Origin: Rikenella sp031549665
Lineage (GTDB): Bacteria; Bacteroidota; Bacteroidia; Bacteroidales; Rikenellaceae
NCBI GenBank assembly: GCA_031549665.1
Contig: JAVBPJ010000019.1
Location: 1 to 36,539 of the forward strand
Direction: 5' to 3'
DNA length: 36,539 nucleotides
Part shown: piece after piece, positions 31,519 to 36,539 of the stretch
Layout of the letters: every line of letters starts with the position of its first letter
Position numbering within the stretch: position 1 is the first letter of the stretch
The notes under the pieces: generated by a model
What the model saw: only the letters and a program-made list of their open reading frames with translations
Database searches by the model: none
Told to the model about the DNA's origin: nothing
Translations under genes and position numbers: made by a program

Positions 31519-34287
31519 TTGCGCCATTCGTTCCGAAAACGCCCCCTGGGTACCCTGCTCCTGTTGTTTTGGACAGCGGCGGTTTTGGCGACCCCTGGTT
31601 CGATGCCGGGCCCGTTGAAGGGTGCAGCGAGTGATTCGCTCACGCGGGAAGTGACGCGCCTGCTCGACCCCGAATTGGCTCCCCTGCCACTTTCGGACAA
31701 CAGCTACGCCGATTCGCTGGTGAACGATTCGCTGATCGTCTTCCCGGCCGACACCATTCCCTTTGTGGACGACCTGACCCACTCCTCCCTGCAGGAGGCC
31801 GTAACCGGCAAGGTGCAGGACTCGCTGGTGTACGAGGTGACCAACGATCAACTTTTCTTCTACAAGGACGCCACCATCAACTACCAGGACATGTCGATCG
31901 ATGCGCAGTACATGCACTTCGACATGACCACCAAAAACGTCTTCGCGCGCGGCACGGTCGACTTGATGGCCACCCCTCCGCGGTACACCCAACCGGTGTT
32001 CAAGCAAAACCAAACCGAATACGAACTCGACTCGATCAAGTACAACATCGACACGGAGATGGCCATCATCCGGGGCATCAAAACCCAGGAGGGAGAGGGA
32101 TTCCTTTCGGGCGGAACCGTCAAAAAAATGCCCGACAACGTGATGCACCTCAAGGGGGGGCGCTACACCACCTGCGATGCGGACCCTCCGCACTTCCACC
32201 TGCAAATGACCAAAGGGTCGGTGGTTCCGAACAAAAAGGTGGTCTTTGGCCCCGCTTACCTGAATTTCGAGGGCGTTCCGTTCTACATCCTCGGGGTTCC
32301 GTTCGGATTTTTCCCGCAGAAAAGCGAACGGAATTCAGGCTTTATCATCCCCGAAATCGGCGAAGAGGTGCAAAAAGGGTTCTTTCTGCGGGAGGGCGGA
32401 TACTACTTCGTTTTCAACGACTATGTCGATCTGCGGCTTACGGGAGGGATCTACACCAAGGGATCGTGGGAGACCCACCTTGCCACGAACTACACCAAAC
32501 GGTATAAATTCCGCGGCAACTTCTCGTTCGACTACGCCAACGACGTGATCGGCCAACAGGGCAGCGCCGACTACATGCGCAGCAACAACATGCAGGTTCG
32601 GTGGAGCCATTCGCAAGACCCCAAGTTCCGCCCCAACTCCACCTTTTCGGCCAGTGTCAACTACGCCAGCAAAAACTACAACAAGTACAACGCCACCGAC
32701 CTGAACGATTACCTGCAAACTTCGACCAGTTCGTCGGTCTCCTACTCAAAGACCTTTGCAGGAAAACCATTCTCATTGGCCCTCAGCGCCAACCATTCGC
32801 AGAACCTGCAAAGCGGCGCCATGATGCTGACCTTGCCCACCATGTCGTTCAACGTGAACCGCATCAACCCCTTCCGACGCAAAGAGGCCATCGGGAAGGA
32901 GCGGTGGTACGAAAAGCTCGCCTTTACCTACAACATGGACCTGTCGAACACCTCCCATTTCCAGGAGGAGGATTTTATGAAACAGGGGATGCTCGAAAAT
33001 ATGAGGAGCGGCATCCAACACCGGATACCCGTGAGCATGTCGTTCAACCTGTTGAAATACATGAACTTCACTCCCGGGGTCAACTACACCGAGCGGTGGT
33101 ATTTTCGTAAAGTGTACCGCGACTGGAATCCCGCCACCGAACAAATCGAACCCAGCGACACCACCCACGGATTCTACCGCGTGTTCAACTACAGCTTTGG
33201 CGTAGGCACCAATACCAAACTTTACGGGGAGTACACCATGGGGCGCGACGAGGCGAAAGCGATCCGCATCCGCCACGTATTCACCCCCAACGTTTCGTTC
33301 TCGTTCTCGCCCGACTTCGGGTCCGACAAATACGGCTACTACGAAACCGTTCAGTACGACAAAGCCGGCAACACCATGCGCTACTCGCCCTTCGCCGATG
33401 TCGCCGCCGAAACATACGGCCTACCCGGCACAGGCCGGTCGATGGCCCTGGGCTTCGGTGTCGGCAACACGCTCGAAATGAAAGCCCCCAGCGAGAAAGA
33501 CACCTCGGGAGTACGGAAAATAAAACTCATCGAAGCCTTCAACATCGGCTCGTCGTACAATTTCGTGGCCGACTCGTTGCGGCTGGCCCCTTTCAGCGCC
33601 AACTTCCGCACCACCCTGTTCAAAGGCGTAAACCTCGACCTAACCGCCACGTTCGACCCCTACCAGGTGAATGCCAATGGCCGGAAGATCGACAAATTCA
33701 TGACCGAACAGGGCAAGCTGGTACGCATGACCTCGCTCTCGTTCGGATTCAACTATTCGTTCAGTTCGGCCGTCAAAAAAGACAGCAAAACCGCCGCCAG
33801 CAACAACCCCAACAACAACTCGAACGCTCAGGTCCAAAACGCCGTCAACGACCCTTCCGCGCGCGGTTTTTTCGACCCCAACAAAAACGACCAGGCCAGC
33901 GCTATCGCCGCGGCACAGTTGTTGGCGTCGCAGTACTACGATTTCGACATCCCCTGGAGCGTCGGATTCGGCTATTCATTCCGCTACAGTCGGCCGGGAA
34001 ATACCACCGAACTGATGCAAACCGCCAACTTCAACGGGTCGGTAACCCTGACCAAGAAATGGGCCGTTGAATTCGGCGGCGGATACGACTTTGAACAAAA
34101 AAAGCTGACCCCGGGTGCGATCATGATCCGCCGCGATCTGCACGACTTTCAAGCGACCCTGTCCTGGGTTCCGATCGGATTCCGGCAAAGCTGGAGCTTC
34201 TCGATCCGCGCCAAGTCGTCCATGCTGTCCGACGTGTTGAAATACGAAAAGAGCAACAGCTTCCTGGATAACTACTACGGACAATAA
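31519..34287 (+). CDS. lptD: LPS-assembly protein LptD (OstA-like), Bacteroidota type
   Basis: Outer-membrane translocon that inserts lipopolysaccharide. About 922 residues. There is no ATG before the mature protein: the signal peptide (RHSFRKRPLGTLLLLFWTAAVLA) is preceded by TTG at 31519, which I take as the start; ATG 31603 would cut into the mature chain. The N-terminal OstA/LptA-like jellyroll is visible at about 100-230 (YKDATINYQDMSIDAQYMHFD, MKKMPDNVMH-type strands), with GVPFYILGVPFGFFP near its end; the rest is a large barrel rich in aromatic strands. An Asn/Ser-rich loop (about residues 755-770) is an odd insertion. No LptE nearby. Divergent from the amidase operon, forming an envelope cluster. 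Confidence 0.88.
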   Translation: MRHSFRKRPLGTLLLLFWTAAVLATPGSMPGPLKGAASDSLTREVTRLLDPELAPLPLSDNSYADSLVNDSLIVFPADTIPFVDDLTHSSLQEAVTGKVQDSLVYEVTNDQLFFYKDATINYQDMSIDAQYMHFDMTTKNVFARGTVDLMATPPRYTQPVFKQNQTEYELDSIKYNIDTEMAIIRGIKTQEGEGFLSGGTVKKMPDNVMHLKGGRYTTCDADPPHFHLQMTKGSVVPNKKVVFGPAYLNFEGVPFYILGVPFGFFPQKSERNSGFIIPEIGEEVQKGFFLREGGYYFVFNDYVDLRLTGGIYTKGSWETHLATNYTKRYKFRGNFSFDYANDVIGQQGSADYMRSNNMQVRWSHSQDPKFRPNSTFSASVNYASKNYNKYNATDLNDYLQTSTSSSVSYSKTFAGKPFSLALSANHSQNLQSGAMMLTLPTMSFNVNRINPFRRKEAIGKERWYEKLAFTYNMDLSNTSHFQEEDFMKQGMLENMRSGIQHRIPVSMSFNLLKYMNFTPGVNYTERWYFRKVYRDWNPATEQIEPSDTTHGFYRVFNYSFGVGTNTKLYGEYTMGRDEAKAIRIRHVFTPNVSFSFSPDFGSDKYGYYETVQYDKAGNTMRYSPFADVAAETYGLPGTGRSMALGFGVGNTLEMKAPSEKDTSGVRKIKLIEAFNIGSSYNFVADSLRLAPFSANFRTTLFKGVNLDLTATFDPYQVNANGRKIDKFMTEQGKLVRMTSLSFGFNYSFSSAVKKDSKTAASNNPNNNSNAQVQNAVNDPSARGFFDPNKNDQASAIAAAQLLASQYYDFDIPWSVGFGYSFRYSRPGNTTELMQTANFNGSVTLTKKWAVEFGGGYDFEQKKLTPGAIMIRRDLHDFQATLSWVPIGFRQSWSFSIRAKSSMLSDVLKYEKSNSFLDNYYGQ

Positions 34288-34318
34288 CCCCCATTCTTCA
34301 TAACCCCCTGTTTTTGCC

Positions 34319-36427
34319 ATGAAAAAATACGCAACCCTTCTGATGATGACTTCCGTTTTACTGAGCGGGTGTGCCAGCCACCCGGAAAATCCGCTGCTGG
34401 CCGAATGGAAAACCCCGCACGGAGTGCCTCCTTTCGATCAAATCAAACTGGAACACTACCGTCCTGCCGTCGATTCATTGATCTCGCTGGGACGCGATGC
34501 CATCCGCCAAATTGCCGAGAACCCCGAGGCGCCCACCTTCGAGAACACCGTCGTGGCACTCGAAACGGCCCAGCAACCGCTGGAGCGGGTGTTGACCCTG
34601 TTTTTCAACCTCAACAGCGCCGAAACCAGCGACTCGATGCAGGCCCTGGCCATGGAGCTGTCGCCCGTGCTGACCGAATTTTCGAACGACATCATGCTGA
34701 ACGAACCCCTGTTCGCCCGCGTGCGCAGCCTGTACGAGCAGCGTGCCGGTTTGGGCCTGACCCAGGAGGGTTCCATGCTGCTCGAAAACAGCTACAAACA
34801 ATTTGTCCGCAGCGGGGCCAACCTCACCCCCGAACAAAAGGAGCGCTACCGCACCCTGACCACCGAACTCTCGCAACGCAGCCTGCAGTTCGAGCAAAAC
34901 TTGCTTGGGGCCACCAACGCCTTCCAGCTTGAGATCACCGACTCGACCGAGCTGGCCGGCCTGCCCGCCTCGATCCGCGACGCCGCCGCCCACGAAGCCA
35001 AGGAGGCAGGGAAAAGCGGCTGGCTGTTCACCCTGCAAGCCCCCAGCTACGTTCCCTTTGTAACCTACGCCGAGCGGCGCGACCTGCGCGAAAAGCTCTA
35101 CCGGGCCTTCAGCAGCCGCGCGTTCAACGACGCTTTCGACAACCAGCAGAACATCCTGCAAATCGCCAACCTGCGGCTCGAACTGGCCAACCTGCTGGGC
35201 TACCCCACCTACGCCGACTACGTGCTTGAGGAGCGCATGGCCAAAGACATCGCCCACGTCGACACCATGCTCAACCAACTGCTCGGGGCCTCGAAAGGTT
35301 TTGCGCAAAACGAAGTGGCCACCATCGCCGCCTACGCCAAAACGGAAGGATTCGCCGAAACCCTGATGCCCTGGGACTGGTCTTTTTGGAGCGAACGCTA
35401 CAAGGAAAGCCACTACAACCTGACCGACGAGATGACCCGCCCCTACTTCCGTCTGGAGAGCGTGCAAGACGCCCTCTTCCTGATGGCAGGCAAGCTGTAC
35501 GGCCTTGAGTTCAGGGAAAACGCAAAACTCCCCGTCTACCACCCCGACGTACACGCTTTCGAGGTGTACGACAAGGACGGAGAGCTGTTGTCCGTGCTCT
35601 ATATCGACTACTTTCCCCGTGCCGGAAAACGCGGCGGCGCGTGGATGACCTCGTACCGCCAAGCCTGCGTGGAGAACGGAAAACCGGTGATCCCGATCGT
35701 TTCGCTGGTGTGCAACTTCACCAAGCCGACCGAAACCACCCCCTCGCTGCTCACCCTGGACGAGGTGGTTACCGTCTTCCACGAATTCGGCCACGGCCTG
35801 CATGGAATGATCGGCAAAGGCACCTACGCCAGTTTGACCGGAACGAACGTCTACCGCGATTTCGTGGAGCTTCCCTCGCAACTGATGGAGAATTGGGTCG
35901 ACCGCAAGGAGTTCCTCGACCTGTGGGCCACCCACTACCAAACCGGCGAAAAAATGCCCGCCGAACTGATCGCCAAGATCGAAGCCTCGAAACGCTACCT
36001 GGCCGCCTACCTCAACGTGCGCCAACTGCAATTCGGCATTACGGACATGGCCTGGCACACCGTTACGGCGCCGGTAACGACCTCGGTACCCGCTTTCGAA
36101 CGGGCGGCCACCCAGCGTACCTCGGTGCTGCCGGTGGTTGACGGGACCTGCTTCTCGACCAACTTCGCACACGTCTTCTCGGGCGGATACGCGGCGGGTT
36201 ATTACAGCTACAAATGGGCCGAAGTGCTGGAGGCCGACGCTTTCGAACACTTCACGCGCGCACCGGGCGGTATTTTCGACCCCGAGGTGGCCGCTTCGTT
36301 CCGCAAGCACATCCTTGAGCCGGGCGGAAGCCGTCCCGCCATGGAGCTGTACGTCGAATTCGCCGGAGCCGAACCCACGGTGGCTCCCCTGCTCCGCAAA
36401 ATGGGCCTCGACACGCCGGCCAACTAA
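34319..36427 (+). CDS. dcp: M3-family metallopeptidase (peptidyl-dipeptidase Dcp type), lipoprotein
   Basis: Zinc peptidase degrading short peptides. 702 residues. The signal peptide ends in a good lipobox LSGC (Cys18), so this copy is membrane-anchored in the periplasm or outer membrane, unlike cytoplasmic E. coli Dcp. The zinc motif HEFGH lies at residues 488-492 (VFHEFGHGLHGMIG), with the downstream ligand in VELPSQLMENW; YVLEERMAKD and the end GGYAAGYYSYKWAEVLEADAF are typical of M3. Length and motif spacing are complete. Begins 31 nt after lptD and may be read through from it. Confidence 0.93.
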   Translation: MKKYATLLMMTSVLLSGCASHPENPLLAEWKTPHGVPPFDQIKLEHYRPAVDSLISLGRDAIRQIAENPEAPTFENTVVALETAQQPLERVLTLFFNLNSAETSDSMQALAMELSPVLTEFSNDIMLNEPLFARVRSLYEQRAGLGLTQEGSMLLENSYKQFVRSGANLTPEQKERYRTLTTELSQRSLQFEQNLLGATNAFQLEITDSTELAGLPASIRDAAAHEAKEAGKSGWLFTLQAPSYVPFVTYAERRDLREKLYRAFSSRAFNDAFDNQQNILQIANLRLELANLLGYPTYADYVLEERMAKDIAHVDTMLNQLLGASKGFAQNEVATIAAYAKTEGFAETLMPWDWSFWSERYKESHYNLTDEMTRPYFRLESVQDALFLMAGKLYGLEFRENAKLPVYHPDVHAFEVYDKDGELLSVLYIDYFPRAGKRGGAWMTSYRQACVENGKPVIPIVSLVCNFTKPTETTPSLLTLDEVVTVFHEFGHGLHGMIGKGTYASLTGTNVYRDFVELPSQLMENWVDRKEFLDLWATHYQTGEKMPAELIAKIEASKRYLAAYLNVRQLQFGITDMAWHTVTAPVTTSVPAFERAATQRTSVLPVVDGTCFSTNFAHVFSGGYAAGYYSYKWAEVLEADAFEHFTRAPGGIFDPEVAASFRKHILEPGGSRPAMELYVEFAGAEPTVAPLLRKMGLDTPAN

Positions 36428-36456
36428 TCCGAGCCGACGGTTCCGAACACAGCGGA

Positions 36457-36482
36457 GGGGCTGCCCACCACTTGGCAGCCCC
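36457..36482. terminator. Hairpin after the M3 peptidase gene
   Basis: GGGGCTGCC/GGCAGCCCC stem of 9 bp with an 8-nt loop, 29 nt past the stop. No T run follows on plus, so activity as an intrinsic terminator is uncertain. The remaining bases to the window end show AGCCC/GGGCT and two CAATTA motifs and nothing else. Confidence 0.55.
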
Positions 36483-36539
36483 GCCCCAGTGTTAGGGCAA
36501 TTAAAGCCCCCCCACCCCCCCAGTCAATTAGGGCTCCAA

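Noticed and set aside
34475..36310. Minus-strand open frame of 611 codons antisense to the M3 peptidase
   Set aside because: Shadow of a clear M3 gene with an intact HEFGH motif.

Overview
The window reads as a housekeeping stretch of chromosome from an anaerobic member of the Bacteroidota, most likely order Bacteroidales, with high GC (about 58-60% by eye). The reasons are repeated Bacteroidota-type promoter -7 boxes (TAnnTTTG) in front of genes, weak or absent Shine-Dalgarno sites, family-typical proteins (a divergent LptD, an MCE/MlaD protein beside an amidase, a lid-less adenylate kinase, a TrmH-type RlmB with a low-complexity head), a HydE-like hydrogenase maturase and acetate/butyrate-type acyl-phosphate enzymes. 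I cannot name the genus. No phage, transposase, CRISPR array, tRNA or rRNA was seen.

Layout. 0-7 kb: comEC (DNA uptake channel), convergent with a capA-hydE pair; then tatD-tcdA, convergent with recQ. 7-10.6 kb: rpe, an ABC-F ATPase and rlmB, tightly packed and probably one operon. 10.65-11.83 kb: a gene-free island built of repeats, with long inverted arms, three direct ~103-nt units full of small palindromes, and a short tandem repeat. 11.8-15.4 kb: a minus-strand operon crcB-pta-ackA-ptb (fluoride channel plus acyl-phosphate fermentation enzymes), divergent from a deoxyhypusine-synthase-like gene with overlapping promoters. 16.6-17.4 kb: a small outer-membrane protein. 17.4-17.6 kb: a short non-coding segment that looks like the 5' domain of RNase P RNA cut short by a strong hairpin. 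17.6-21.6 kb: adk-ileS (minus). 21.7-23.8 kb: a ThiL-like gene and gcvT. 24-26.3 kb: an M23/LysM envelope peptidase converging on a surface-antigen-type barrel protein, whose upstream region carries a structured RNA candidate ending in an intrinsic terminator. 26.5-29.2 kb: a DUF2461 gene and a secreted two-enzyme phosphoesterase fusion. 29.3-34.3 kb: envelope cluster amidase-mlaD divergent from lptD. 34.3-36.4 kb: a lipoprotein M3 peptidase.

No multi-gene system that is clearly new stands out. The strongest points for a second look are: an isoleucyl-tRNA synthetase whose HIGH signature is rearranged to GIHH; a ThiL homologue that has lost most of the family's conserved acidic active-site residues; a secreted fusion of an EEP-type and a calcineurin-type phosphoesterase with both motif sets intact; the RNase P-like RNA stub; the structured leader at 26.3-26.4 kb; and the repeat island at 10.7-11.8 kb.
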